Shown here: one piece after another, positions 1 to 8,588 of the stretch
Numbering within the stretch: the first letter of the stretch is position 1
How the letters are laid out: every line of letters starts with the position of its first letter
Origin: Desulfitobacterium sp038181555
Lineage (GTDB): Bacteria; Bacillota; Desulfitobacteriia; Desulfitobacteriales; Desulfitobacteriaceae
Length of the DNA: 64,000 nucleotides
NCBI RefSeq assembly: GCF_038181555.1
Contig: NZ_JBBWUA010000011.1
Location: 35,424 to 99,423, forward strand
Direction of reading: 5' to 3'
Notes under the pieces: model-generated
Told to the model about the DNA's origin: nothing
Databases searched by the model: none
What the model saw: the letters and a program-made list of their open reading frames with translations, nothing else
Program-made: the position numbers and the translations under genes

Positions 1-2
1 AT

Positions 3-587
3 TTCAAAAAGGCTATGAACGATCGTGTACTGAAGGAGTTCTACTTGGAGGTGGCAGAGGCTAGCCCCATCCCTATCATTCTCTACAATATGCCCGGTAA
101 CTCCGGCATTAATCTATCCCCTAAACTGGTCGCTGAATTGGCTACCCATCCGAATATTATCGGCATCAAGGATTCCGGCGGCAATATTGTCCAGATTGCG
201 GAGATTATTCACACTACGCCGGATGACTTTTCTGTATTTGCGGGGTCTGCGAGTTTCTTGTTTGTAAGCATAGCCCTAGGTGCTGTTGGAGGAACCCTAG
301 CCTTAGCCAATGTTTTTCCCAACGAATGTGCACGGATTCAAGAGTTTGTAGAGAATAGCCAATTTGCAGAGGCCAGAGCTCTACAACTGAATCTGATTGA
401 GGCTAATAATTCGGTAACTGCTCGCTGGGGCGTGAGTGGCTTAAAGGCTGCCCTGGAGCTTATGGGTTTATATGGTGGAGAACCCCGGAAGCCTTTGTTG
501 CCTTTAGGGGACGAAGATAGAGAGCAGCTTAGGACTATTATTAGGCGAGCCGAGGAAAAGTGCCGCGTAAAAGTACCGTGTAACTAA
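3..587 (+). CDS. 4-hydroxy-2-oxoglutarate aldolase / DHDPS-family lyase, 5' partial
   Basis: This is the C-terminal two thirds (about 194 residues) of a class I aldolase of the dihydrodipicolinate synthase/N-acetylneuraminate lyase family; the reading frame is open to the left edge, so the start lies outside the window. The motif YNMPGNSG carries the family's active-site Tyr, and GIKDSGG carries the Schiff-base Lys. The GSAxFL and ALGAVGGTLALANVFP segments, the AVTxRWG-like stretch and the YGGxxRxPL tail resemble the HOGA1 type, which splits 4-hydroxy-2-oxoglutarate into pyruvate and glyoxylate. A FAH hydrolase and a probable glyoxylate reductase follow on the same strand, which fits that reaction. 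Family assignment is firm; the exact substrate is inferred. Confidence 0.85.
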   Translation, partial: FKKAMNDRVLKEFYLEVAEASPIPIILYNMPGNSGINLSPKLVAELATHPNIIGIKDSGGNIVQIAEIIHTTPDDFSVFAGSASFLFVSIALGAVGGTLALANVFPNECARIQEFVENSQFAEARALQLNLIEANNSVTARWGVSGLKAALELMGLYGGEPRKPLLPLGDEDREQLRTIIRRAEEKCRVKVPCN

Positions 588-628
588 TCAGTAAAAGTAA
601 TAAAATGCTATATTATGGAGGAATGGAA

Positions 629-1249
629 ATGGCTATCAAAAACATTTATTGTGTCGGCCGCAATTATATGCAGCATGCAAAGGAACTCAAGAATACAGTA
701 CCTACTTCTCCGTTCCTTTTTGCAAAACCCACCCATGCCTTAGTTGAAGGGCAGGGGCAGACGATTTCAATGCCACAGGATCAGGGAGATGTGCATTACG
801 AAGTAGAATTCGTTGTCCATATCGGTAAAAGGTATGAACCCGGAACGAGGGCTGAAGAACTTATTGATAAAATCGCTATAGGAATCGATTTTACCTTAAG
901 AGAGGTACAAGATGAGTTGAAGAAAAAAGGACTGCCTTGGTTGCTGGCCAAAGGGTTCCCTAATTCTGCAGTTGTATCACAATGGCTTCCCTTCGAAGGC
1001 CTTGAGGCTGCGGCTAGCTTTGACTTTACCCTGGAGATGAATGGTGTCGAGATGCAAAGAGGAAATATCAAAGAGATGATCTTTGATATTCCTACGATCC
1101 TAGATTTTTCAGCGAAACACTTCGGGTTAGATGAAGGCGATATCATTTTTACGGGTACACCGGCCGGGGTGGGAAAAACAGCTAAAGGGGATCATCTTGT
1201 GTTAAGATGGAAGGAAGAAAAAGTGGGAGAGCTGTTCATCGGTGACTAA
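629..1249 (+). CDS. Fumarylacetoacetate hydrolase (FAH) family protein
   Basis: A 206-residue single-domain FAH-fold protein, the size of bacterial acylpyruvate hydrolases/oxaloacetate decarboxylases such as YcgM and YisK. Metal ligands are visible as ExE in HYEVEFVV and Asp in GIDFTLRE, and the FTGTPAGVG motif near the C terminus is typical. The GGAGG-like site at 617-621 lies 7 nt before the ATG at 629, so this start is preferred over in-frame ATGs at 605 and 623. It lies 41 nt after the aldolase gene and 34 nt before a hydroxyacid dehydrogenase, so the three probably form one catabolic operon for a 2-oxo acid. The substrate cannot be read from the sequence. Confidence 0.88.
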   Translation: MAIKNIYCVGRNYMQHAKELKNTVPTSPFLFAKPTHALVEGQGQTISMPQDQGDVHYEVEFVVHIGKRYEPGTRAEELIDKIAIGIDFTLREVQDELKKKGLPWLLAKGFPNSAVVSQWLPFEGLEAAASFDFTLEMNGVEMQRGNIKEMIFDIPTILDFSAKHFGLDEGDIIFTGTPAGVGKTAKGDHLVLRWKEEKVGELFIGD

Positions 1250-1283
1250 GTGAGGATCGCGTGTTTCGGAAGGTTGTGTACTG

Positions 1284-2258
1284 ATGTCTGAAGTTTTTAT
1301 CGCACGAAAGGTCCCCCAGGAGGTTGAGGACTTTATCGGCAAGCACTGCGAATATACAAAGTGGGAGGGTGTCGGGGAAATGCCCCGAAGTGAGCTTCTC
1401 CAGCAGCTAGGGGAAGTCAAGGGGCTCTTGATCAATCAAGAGAGAATCGATCAGGAACTTCTTGCTACTGCACCGAAGCTGAAAATAGTCTCTAATATTT
1501 CCGTAGGGTATAATAATTTCGTTATTGAGGATATGAAAGCTAAGAAGGTCCTGGGAACCCATACCCCCGATGTATTGAATGACACTGTCGCTGATTTGAT
1601 TTTTGGCCTCATGCTGGGCACTGCCCGTCGCATAGGAGAGCTAGACCGCTATGTAAAGGACGGCCAATGGAACAAGAAGGTCACGGCCGAGCTTTTCGGT
1701 ATCGATGTTCACCATCAAACGCTAGGCATCATCGGGATGGGACGCATCGGCAATGCTCTCGCCCAAAGAGCAAGGTTGGGCTTTTCTATGAACATTCTTT
1801 ATCATAGTCGTTCGCGCAAACCCGAAGCAGAGGAACGGTATGCAGCCCGATATTGCTCCCTTGAGGACCTCCTTCACAAAGCTGACTTTGTCGTGCTTCT
1901 CACCCCTCTAACTCCAGAAACAGTGAATCTCATGAGTTCCCGAGAGTTTAGCCTCATGAAGCGATCGGCCATTTTTATCAGTGCTTCACGGGGTGAAACA
2001 GTGGATGAAGTGGCGCTGGCGGAAGCTCTTCGTGAGGGAAGGATCCGCGGCGCAGGTCTTGATGTTTATAAGCAAGAGCCGGTCAACCCTAATCATCCCT
2101 TACTCCAATTCAAGAATGTGGTGACCCTACCCCATCTCGGTTCGGCCACGGCAAGTACACGCTTTGCGATGGCGATGTTGGCAGCGGAAAACCTGGTGAA
2201 AGGTTTGAAAGGTGAAAGACCTCCCCATATTGTCCCTGAACTACAGTCCCTTATATAA
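1284..2258 (+). CDS. D-isomer-specific 2-hydroxyacid dehydrogenase (glyoxylate/hydroxypyruvate reductase-like)
   Basis: A 324-residue NAD(P)-dependent dehydrogenase. The Rossmann motif is GIIGMGRIG (about residue 150). The catalytic triad of the family is visible: Arg in SASRGETVDE, Glu in DVYKQEP and His in LPHLGSAT. The VxNISVGYNN segment of the substrate domain is the form seen in glyoxylate reductases/D-glycerate dehydrogenases. A GGAAGG site precedes the ATG. As third gene after an aldolase that would release glyoxylate, a glyoxylate reductase role is reasonable but inferred. A terminator follows at 2366. Confidence 0.9.
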   Translation: MSEVFIARKVPQEVEDFIGKHCEYTKWEGVGEMPRSELLQQLGEVKGLLINQERIDQELLATAPKLKIVSNISVGYNNFVIEDMKAKKVLGTHTPDVLNDTVADLIFGLMLGTARRIGELDRYVKDGQWNKKVTAELFGIDVHHQTLGIIGMGRIGNALAQRARLGFSMNILYHSRSRKPEAEERYAARYCSLEDLLHKADFVVLLTPLTPETVNLMSSREFSLMKRSAIFISASRGETVDEVALAEALREGRIRGAGLDVYKQEPVNPNHPLLQFKNVVTLPHLGSATASTRFAMAMLAAENLVKGLKGERPPHIVPELQSLI

Positions 2259-2267
2259 GGCTTAACC

Positions 2268-2356
2268 TGTCTAGACCTCTTAAAGGTTAAATCTGCCTAC
2301 CCCTATAAGGTTGAATCTCCCTAGTTCCCCCCTATAAGGTTGAATTTCCTAAGTCT
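2268..2356 (+). repeat. Three degenerate direct repeats of about 28 bp
   Basis: Between the dehydrogenase stop and its terminator, a unit reading roughly AAGGTTGAATCT-CCTA-CCCCTAT occurs three times (the first as AAAGGTTAAATCTGCC). No coding potential is seen. This is the main content of the 378-base gap 2259-2636, together with the terminator and the upstream region of the next gene. Confidence 0.6.
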
Positions 2357-2365
2357 CTTGAAGCG

Positions 2366-2392
2366 GATCAAGGCTTTGCCTTGGTCCTTTTT
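2366..2392 (+). terminator. Intrinsic terminator after the hydroxyacid dehydrogenase
   Basis: GATCAAGGC-TTT-GCCTTGGTC forms a 9-bp stem (one G-U pair) followed directly by CTTTTT. It closes the aldolase/FAH/dehydrogenase operon. Confidence 0.8.
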
Positions 2393-2636
2393 ACTATGTC
2401 ATGAGGCTCTTATGTTAAATCAATCCTCAAAATAGACAAAATACTACAAAATCTCTATTATCTATTGTTTTTTCGCATCGAGTTCGATACAATGGAATTG
2501 GCTATTTTTGGCTGAGATGGACCATTTTTCACATATTTACCTGACATATACAGACTTTTATATAGCTTTTACATTGCTTTTAAAATAGTATTCGCCGGAG
2601 GGTCTCATACTCACTTAGAACAGGAGTTGAGAAACA

Positions 2637-4730
2637 TTGGGGATTCGTGACCGACTGAAGCTCTACTTTGGAAAAAATAAGCTCGAGGGATTCGGCTATT
2701 TCATAGAGAATGAATACAAAATTAATCCCTTATTAGAGTCTGTAAAAATCACCTTGATTTATGGGCTTTTTGGTATGCTCTGGATTTTGTTTTCTGATCA
2801 ATTGACCAAAAGTCTTGCTGGCGGCAGTATGGAAGTCTATCAACAGATGCAGACCTATAAGGGTGTGGTCTATGTATTTTTAACCATGCTTTTACTGTTT
2901 TTCTTGGTTTCCAGTAGACTGAACCTTTTTAAAATAGCAATCAAAGAGTTAGCTGACAGTATTCAGAAACTACAGCAACATCGCAATGCTTTGGCCCTAA
3001 GTGAACAAAGATTGGAACTGGCAGTTGAAGGCTCGGACTGTGGTATTTGGGACTGGGATTTAGAGAGTGATGTCTATTATTTTTCTGCAAAATATACCGA
3101 CACTCTCGGCTATAAGGAGGGTGAGGTTGATTTTAATTACGATGCTTGGCTTGCCTCGCTTCATCCTGATGATCGGGAAGAGACCCTGCAAACGATAGAG
3201 GACTATCTCCGATCGGAAAGTGACTTCTTGGAAATCGTTTATCGAATGAAGAGAAGCACTGGAGAGTATATCTGGATCCTTTGTAAGGCGAGGGCGATCC
3301 GTGATGATCAGCATAAGGTTATCCGTCTTGCCGGTACCCAAACAGATATAACGAAGAAGAAGCTCTTAGAAGATAGGCTTCATGCCTCGGCCTACTATGA
3401 CAGTCTTACCGGATTGCCTAATCGGTTCTTTTTTGAAGAGAAAGTAAATGAGCTTATTAGCAGGAATCGGGCGCAGAAGTTCGCCTTACTCTACATGGAT
3501 ATCGATAATTTTAAAAATGTTAATGATTCAGTAGGCCATGCCTCTGGAGATCTACTGGTCAAGCATATTGCAGATAGAATCAAGCAGCATACAAGCCCCG
3601 CTGACTTTGTAGCCAGATTGGGGGGAGACGAGTTTGCGATTATCTATGAGGGGATAGATGAAAAAGAAGACATCACCCTTACAGTCCTAGATTTGCAAAA
3701 CTCCTTAAGAAGGCCTTGGACAGTGGATAATCATGAATTCTATATATCCACAAGTATTGGGATCGCCCTTTACCCGGAACATGGGGAGGATCTGGCGACC
3801 TTATTTAAGAATGTCGATATTGCTTTGTATCTTGTGAAGAGGAACGGAAAAGATTATTATCGTTTTTACTCCTTAGAAGCGCAAAACAAGATGTTAGAGC
3901 AGCTTGCCTTAATTAATTACTTAAGGCATGCCATTGAATATGATGAATTTCATCTTTTGTATCAGCCGATCATCAATATGGCAGATGAGAGCATAATCGG
4001 TGCCGAAGCCCTGATTCGCTGGGCCCACCCAAGGCTCGGCTTTATTCCTCCCTATCAGTTTATCCCCTTAGCAGAGGAAACAGGACTAATCTACAATATC
4101 GAAAAGTGGGTTATAAAAACAGCTTTAAGGCAGAAAAAGCAGTGGCTGGAATCTCAGTATCCTGATGTAAAAATCTCGATTAATCTGTCGGCCAAGAGCC
4201 TTACCTCCGTCGAGATGAACGAGGAAGTCAAGGAGCTGTTACTAGAAACAGGACTCGAAGCTCAAAACGTTCAGTTTGAGGTCACAGAGACATCCTTGAT
4301 GAAGGATCTGGAGACCTCTAGAAGGAATCTCAAAGAGATAAAGGCCATGGGCATTGAAATTGCTTTGGATGACTTTGGCACCGGCTACTCTTCCTTAACC
4401 TACCTGAAAAAATTGCCCATTGATGTGGTTAAGCTTGATATCGGCTTCATTAAAAATATTTCCACCACTAAGTACGACCACCTGATCGTCAAACATATGA
4501 TTAATCTGATTCATGACTTGAATCTGAAGGTCGTGGCGGAGGGGATTGAAGAAGCAGAGCAATTGGTTATCCTCAAAGATATGGCCTGTGATTATGGGCA
4601 GGGTTATTTCTACAGCCGCCCGGTTCGCAAGGAAGAGTTTGAGAAATTGATGAAAAAGGGAACCATCCAGCCCAGTAGTTCAGATGAGAAAACTCCACCC
4701 TCTGCTCGGCAGATTGCCGCGTCATCCTAA
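2637..4730 (+). CDS. Membrane PAS-GGDEF-EAL protein (cyclic di-GMP turnover)
   Basis: A 697-residue signalling protein. Two hydrophobic segments (about residues 37-55 and 78-95) form an N-terminal membrane anchor with a short loop, followed by a PAS domain (about 125-240), a GGDEF domain with intact GGDEF near residue 331, and an EAL domain with intact EAL near 456 and DDFGTGYSS near 580. Intact motifs suggest that both diguanylate cyclase and phosphodiesterase activity are possible; which dominates cannot be told. The proposed start is TTG, with AGGAG 10 nt upstream; no better start is seen. It is a single gene closed by a strong hairpin terminator. An HD-GYP phosphodiesterase under a c-di-GMP riboswitch lies elsewhere in the window. 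Confidence 0.9.
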   Translation: MGIRDRLKLYFGKNKLEGFGYFIENEYKINPLLESVKITLIYGLFGMLWILFSDQLTKSLAGGSMEVYQQMQTYKGVVYVFLTMLLLFFLVSSRLNLFKIAIKELADSIQKLQQHRNALALSEQRLELAVEGSDCGIWDWDLESDVYYFSAKYTDTLGYKEGEVDFNYDAWLASLHPDDREETLQTIEDYLRSESDFLEIVYRMKRSTGEYIWILCKARAIRDDQHKVIRLAGTQTDITKKKLLEDRLHASAYYDSLTGLPNRFFFEEKVNELISRNRAQKFALLYMDIDNFKNVNDSVGHASGDLLVKHIADRIKQHTSPADFVARLGGDEFAIIYEGIDEKEDITLTVLDLQNSLRRPWTVDNHEFYISTSIGIALYPEHGEDLATLFKNVDIALYLVKRNGKDYYRFYSLEAQNKMLEQLALINYLRHAIEYDEFHLLYQPIINMADESIIGAEALIRWAHPRLGFIPPYQFIPLAEETGLIYNIEKWVIKTALRQKKQWLESQYPDVKISINLSAKSLTSVEMNEEVKELLLETGLEAQNVQFEVTETSLMKDLETSRRNLKEIKAMGIEIALDDFGTGYSSLTYLKKLPIDVVKLDIGFIKNISTTKYDHLIVKHMINLIHDLNLKVVAEGIEEAEQLVILKDMACDYGQGYFYSRPVRKEEFEKLMKKGTIQPSSSDEKTPPSARQIAASS

Positions 4731-4909
4731 GAGTTTAGCCTATTTATATGGGCCCTTTGAACGAGGCTTCGTTCAGAGGTGGATTGAACCCTTCTTAACG
4801 TTAGCCGAGACCATACTGGACTGGCCTATTCGCTGCCACCCGCCGTCTATAGAGGCGGAGATAAGCCCGGATTAGTGCGTGTTTGACAAGTAGCAGTTCA
4901 GTTTTATTA

Positions 4910-4962
4910 AAGCATCGGCATATGAACCGAACCCAGTTCATATGCCGACGCTTGTTTTTTTG
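4910..4962 (+). terminator. Strong intrinsic terminator after the GGDEF/EAL gene
   Basis: An 18-bp stem, AAGCATCGGCATATGAAC against GTTCATATGCCGACGCTT (one mismatch), is followed by GTTTTTTT. A smaller hairpin, TGAACGA-GGCT-TCGTTCA, lies upstream near 4758. Nothing coding is seen in 4731-5046. Confidence 0.85.
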
Positions 4963-5046
4963 CTGTAATTCTTATCATGCCGTAGATCTTATCACAGTAG
5001 TTATTAACATGCAGCAGATTTTATCACGCTCAGCTGAATCCTTCCC

Positions 5047-6900
5047 TTACAAGCATAGCTCAATCCTATACTCCTCAAACCAAAAATCCAGCTGAACCAG
5101 CCAAGCCATGAGTTGGGGTGCTCCCATAAGCTGCCCAAACCAGGTGTTATTCCCCGGGCTGGCAAGGCGATCAAGCACATCCTGCTGTAAGAGCTCTGCC
5201 AGCATCCCGCTCCCCGACTCGAAGCGCTTTTGGAAAAGATGATACACTAAAGCTTCATATTCAGGGTCGTGGGTTTTCGGGAAGGGGCTCTTTTTGCGAT
5301 AAAGGATTTTGCCGGGGAGATAATCCTCCATAGCAGCGCGGAGCAGTGATTTTTCTACTCCATCTCTGTATTTAATGTCCCAAGGCACGTTATAGACATA
5401 GTCGACCAGCCGATGATCAGCAAAGGGGACCCGCACTTCCAGCCCGGAGGCCATGCTCATGCGGTCCTTTCTTTCTAGCAGTGAGGTCATGAAGTAATTG
5501 ATGGAAAGCCAGCTGGCAATCCGCGAGGTGCGCATCGCCTCTGACTCTCCGGCAACTACTGGACAGGTCGCCACGCTTTGGCGATAGAGCTCTGAGGTAT
5601 ACCCAAATCCCTCCTGGGGGCGAACTACCTCAGGCCTAAATAAGCTGATGCGGGCATAGGGATCATGAATCCAAGGGAAGAATCCGGAGCTGAGCATCTC
5701 GGGTCGATAGAACCAAGGATACCCTCCGAAGACTTCATCAGCGCACTCGCCGGAGAGGGCAACCGTATGCTGTTTCTTGACCTCGCGGCAGTAGTAGAGC
5801 AGGGAAGAGTCGATATCCGCCATGCCGGGGTAATCCCGATAGCGCACGGCGTCCTCTAAGGCCTCGACCAAATCTTCCTTCTGCGCCGTAAGGATCTGAT
5901 GGTGGGTAGCTAGGTAGCCGGCCAAATAGACGGCATATTCATCATCACTTTGCGGCTGAAATAGGGTTTGTTGAAAATGCTCTTTATTCCCGGCGTGTTC
6001 AAAGGAGTAGGTGGAGAGCTGCGCTCCTCTCTGCCGATAGCTTTGGGCGGCTACTGCCGTAATAACTGAGGAATCGAGTCCTCCCGAGAGAAAGGTGCAG
6101 AGGGGGACATCGGCGACCAGCTGACGTTGGATGGCATCTACCAAAAGCTCGCGTGTCGTGGCGACGATGGTAGATTCTTTCTCCTTGTTCTCGTAGGCCG
6201 TCAAGGTCCAGTATTTGGAGGATCGCAAACCCTGTGGCTCGCCTGCGGAGTCTGGTGAGAAAAACCCATGGGAGGCAGGCGGAAGCTCGAAGATGTTTTT
6301 AAAAAGAGCGGCGCCTTCTTCTTTAACGGGCATCATATAGAGGAGTTGCCATAAACCTTCGTAACCCAATTGAGACTTCACTTGGGGATGCTGTAGGATC
6401 GCCTTCAGCTCCGAAGCAAAGAGCAGGGCACCGTCCACGAAGGTATAGAAGAAGGGCTTGACCCCGAAGCGGTCCCGGGCAAGATAGGCTCGCCCTTGTC
6501 GGGAGTCATAAACCACGAAGGCATAAATGCCGTTGAGCTTGGCGGAGCATTGCTCACCCCAAATGATATAGCTGTACAGCACCACTTCTGTATCACAATG
6601 GGTTTCGAACTTGACACCATAACCGTGCAGCTCTCGGCGTAGATCCTCTGTGTTATAGAGCTCCCCGTTGTAGACGATGGTATATTCGAAACCTTCGTGG
6701 TTGGTCGTCATGGGCTGTCTGCCCTTTTCAATATCAATGACGGCTAAGCGATTATGTTGAAAAGCAAAATGCTCACCATAATAAAGGCCATTTTGATCCG
6801 GACCCCGATGGGACAGAGTTTTCCCCGCCTGGTTAAGATATTGAATATCTGGGGGTAATAGCTTCCGTGAAAAATTTATTAAACCGAGTATAGAGCACAT
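5047..6900 (-). CDS. asnB: Asparagine synthetase (glutamine-hydrolysing)
   Basis: A 617-residue class II glutamine amidotransferase fused to an ATP-dependent synthetase. The start is the ATG at 6900, because it puts the nucleophile Cys at position 2 (MCSILGLINF) and a GAGGTG site lies 8 nt upstream; two codons further upstream (TTG, CTG) are open but would bury Cys. The glutaminase half shows NGELYN, HCDTEVVL and ARDRFGVKPF; the synthetase half shows the PP-loop FLSGGLDSSV. It makes asparagine from aspartate, glutamine and ATP. Ser after Cys2 replaces the more usual Gly. It is divergent from glnA, and its leader contains a terminator hairpin, so expression is probably controlled by attenuation. 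Confidence 0.95.
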   Translation of the reverse strand: MCSILGLINFSRKLLPPDIQYLNQAGKTLSHRGPDQNGLYYGEHFAFQHNRLAVIDIEKGRQPMTTNHEGFEYTIVYNGELYNTEDLRRELHGYGVKFETHCDTEVVLYSYIIWGEQCSAKLNGIYAFVVYDSRQGRAYLARDRFGVKPFFYTFVDGALLFASELKAILQHPQVKSQLGYEGLWQLLYMMPVKEEGAALFKNIFELPPASHGFFSPDSAGEPQGLRSSKYWTLTAYENKEKESTIVATTRELLVDAIQRQLVADVPLCTFLSGGLDSSVITAVAAQSYRQRGAQLSTYSFEHAGNKEHFQQTLFQPQSDDEYAVYLAGYLATHHQILTAQKEDLVEALEDAVRYRDYPGMADIDSSLLYYCREVKKQHTVALSGECADEVFGGYPWFYRPEMLSSGFFPWIHDPYARISLFRPEVVRPQEGFGYTSELYRQSVATCPVVAGESEAMRTSRIASWLSINYFMTSLLERKDRMSMASGLEVRVPFADHRLVDYVYNVPWDIKYRDGVEKSLLRAAMEDYLPGKILYRKKSPFPKTHDPEYEALVYHLFQKRFESGSGMLAELLQQDVLDRLASPGNNTWFGQLMGAPQLMAWLVQLDFWFEEYRIELCL

Positions 6901-6920
6901 CAGCAAAGCACCTCACAAAT

Positions 6921-6961
6921 AAAAAATGACAAAGGAGCACCCGGCAGAGTACTCCTTTGTC
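6921..6961 (-). terminator. Terminator hairpin inside the asnB leader (candidate attenuator)
   Basis: On the minus strand a 13-bp stem, GACAAAGGAGTAC with GTGCTCCTTTGTC (loop TCTGCCGG), is followed by ATTTTTTATTTG. It ends only a few bases before the asnB ribosome binding site, so it is in the asnB leader, not at the end of another gene. No T-box consensus (TGGTACC) is present. An antitermination mechanism is inferred; the ANTAR protein encoded after glnA is a possible effector. Confidence 0.75.
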
Positions 6962-7037
6962 TCTGTTCAATATATGCAAGAGCTCGAGTTGCGTGCTAGT
7001 CTTCCCGAATGAATACAGCATCCATGACGCTCTCATA

Positions 7038-7065
7038 TTGACAGAGGACTTACGCAAAGTATAAG
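7038..7065 (+). promoter_or_regulatory. Vegetative promoter of glnA
   Basis: TTGACA at 7038-7043, a 16-nt spacer and TATAAG at 7060-7065 form a near-consensus sigma-A promoter. Transcription would start near 7072, leaving a leader of about 150 nt that contains a tandem 19-bp repeat and a terminator before glnA. Confidence 0.75.
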
Positions 7066-7090
7066 ATAAATCGTAGGGTTTCGTTTTTAG

Positions 7091-7128
7091 GCAAAGGATA
7101 GTGTTAGATGCAAGGGATAATGTTATAA
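7091..7128 (+). repeat. Tandem 19-bp direct repeat in the glnA leader
   Basis: Two adjacent units, GCAAAGGATAGTGTTAGAT and GCAAGGGATAATGTTATAA, match at 15 of 19 positions and lie directly before the leader terminator. Their place between promoter and terminator fits a recognition element, such as a tandem ANTAR RNA target, but I cannot fold them into the canonical hexaloop hairpins. Confidence 0.5.
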
Positions 7129-7143
7129 GATTAGGAATAGAAC

Positions 7144-7190
7144 AAAGGCGTTCTAAGGACCCTAATAGGGAACTTGGTGCGCCCTTTTTG
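7144..7190 (+). terminator. Terminator hairpin inside the glnA leader (candidate attenuator)
   Basis: AAAGGCG at 7144 pairs with CGCCCTTT at about 7179 (bulged C); TCTAAG pairs with CTTGGT-like sequence inside, and CCCT-AAT-AGGG forms the tip. TTTTTG follows. The hairpin lies 34 nt before the glnA ATG and downstream of a strong promoter, so read-through must be regulated or partial. ANTAR proteins are known to act by antitermination on such leaders, and one is encoded next to glnA. Confidence 0.75.
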
Positions 7191-7223
7191 TACCCTTTGG
7201 CCCATTAGAAAGGAGTGTCGTTC

Positions 7224-8552
7224 ATGCAGTTTAGCAAAGAAGAGTGCCTGAAATTTGTCCAAGAGAATGATGTCCGTTTTATTCGTCTGCAGTTTACGGA
7301 TATTTTTGGTCGGATGAAAAACATTGCCATCACGGATAACCAGCTTCCGCAAGCCCTCGAGCAGGGAGTGATGTTTGATGGTTCGGCTGTACCGGGGTTT
7401 GCGGGAGTTGAGGCCTCCGATATGCTGCTGCTCCCCGACCCCAGTACCTTTGCTTTGATTCCTTGGCGTCCGCAACAAGGGAAAGTGGCAAGAATCATCT
7501 GCGATGTCAAGAACCATGATGGCTCCCAATTCGCAGGGGACCCCCGTTATATTCTTAAGCGAACCCTGCAAAAGGCCCAAGAAAAGGGTTATGTTTTCCA
7601 AGTGGGCCCCGAGTGCGAATTCTTTTTATTCCATACCGACGATGTGGGACAACCGACCACCACGACCCATGACAGCGCTGGCTATTGCGATTTAGCCCCC
7701 ATTGACCAAGGGGAAAACACCCGACGAGAGATTTGTCTGGTCCTAGAAGAGATGGGTTTTGAGATTGAGACCTCTCATCATGAATCCGCCGCCGGACAGC
7801 ATGAGATCGACTTTAAATATACGGATGCCCTAACGGCAGCCGATAATATCATGACCTTCAAATATGTAGTCAAAATCATTGCCCAACGCAATGGCCTCCA
7901 TGCGACCTTTATGCCCAAGCCACTCCAAGGGGTTAATGGGTCGGGCATGCATATCAACATGTCCCTAGCCAAAGATGGGGTAAATGTCTTTAACCATCCT
8001 GAGACTCAAGGGGAGCTCTCGGCGACAGCAAAGCAATTCATCGCGGGATTATTAGAGCATATCAAAGGGATTACGGCCATCGCCAATCCTTTAGTCAACT
8101 CCTATAAACGCTTAGTTGCGGGCTATGAAGCACCGGTCCACATCGCTTGGTCGCCCATGAACCGCAGCCCCTTATTGCGTGTACCTTCCCCACGGGGTGA
8201 GGGAACCCGTCTTGAGCTGCGCAGCCCCGATCCCAGCTGTAATCCGTATTTGACCTTAGCTTTGCTCTTAGAGGCTGGTCTCGATGGCCTAAACCGCGAC
8301 CTTCAGGTGACTGAACCGGTCAATATCAACATCTATAATCTAACTCCCGATGAGGAGAAATTCTTAAAACTGGATCGGTTACCCTCCAATCTCCAAATCG
8401 CCCTTGAAGAAATGAAGAAGGACCCCTTGATCCATGCCACCATCGGCGAGCATATCTTTACGAAATATACCATTGCTAAGGCCCAAGAGTGGCGGGACTA
8501 TGATACGACGGTTCATCAGTGGGAGATTGATCATTATCTCAAAAACTATTGA
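7224..8552 (+). CDS. glnA: Glutamine synthetase type I (GSI-alpha)
   Basis: A 442-residue glutamine synthetase, the length of the Gram-positive GSI-alpha form without adenylylation insert. It condenses ammonia and glutamate with ATP. Motifs visible: GFAGVEASDM, GPECEFFLF, ASHHE-like HHESAAGQHEIDF, NGSGMHINMS, NRSPLLRVP and the C-terminal IDHYLKNY. AAGGAG at 7209-7214 lies 9 nt before the ATG at 7224; a GTG at 7215 directly abuts the Shine-Dalgarno and is rejected. It is divergent from asnB and followed 36 nt later by an ANTAR regulator, probably in the same operon. Confidence 0.96.
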   Translation: MQFSKEECLKFVQENDVRFIRLQFTDIFGRMKNIAITDNQLPQALEQGVMFDGSAVPGFAGVEASDMLLLPDPSTFALIPWRPQQGKVARIICDVKNHDGSQFAGDPRYILKRTLQKAQEKGYVFQVGPECEFFLFHTDDVGQPTTTTHDSAGYCDLAPIDQGENTRREICLVLEEMGFEIETSHHESAAGQHEIDFKYTDALTAADNIMTFKYVVKIIAQRNGLHATFMPKPLQGVNGSGMHINMSLAKDGVNVFNHPETQGELSATAKQFIAGLLEHIKGITAIANPLVNSYKRLVAGYEAPVHIAWSPMNRSPLLRVPSPRGEGTRLELRSPDPSCNPYLTLALLLEAGLDGLNRDLQVTEPVNINIYNLTPDEEKFLKLDRLPSNLQIALEEMKKDPLIHATIGEHIFTKYTIAKAQEWRDYDTTVHQWEIDHYLKNY

Positions 8553-8588
8553 GCATCGAAGCCCTGCTGCCTAAAGGGGTGATTAATC

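Noticed and set aside
4684..4875. Small frame overlapping the end of the GGDEF/EAL gene
   Set aside because: No ribosome binding site, overlaps a real gene in another frame and runs into a terminator region.
6901..7100. T-box or amino acid riboswitch before asnB
   Set aside because: The leader has a strong terminator, but no TGGTACC core, no AG-box and no specifier hairpin could be found on the minus strand.
7131..7601. Frames on the minus strand over the glnA start
   Set aside because: They lie antisense to the glnA leader and coding region and lack ribosome sites or recognisable motifs.
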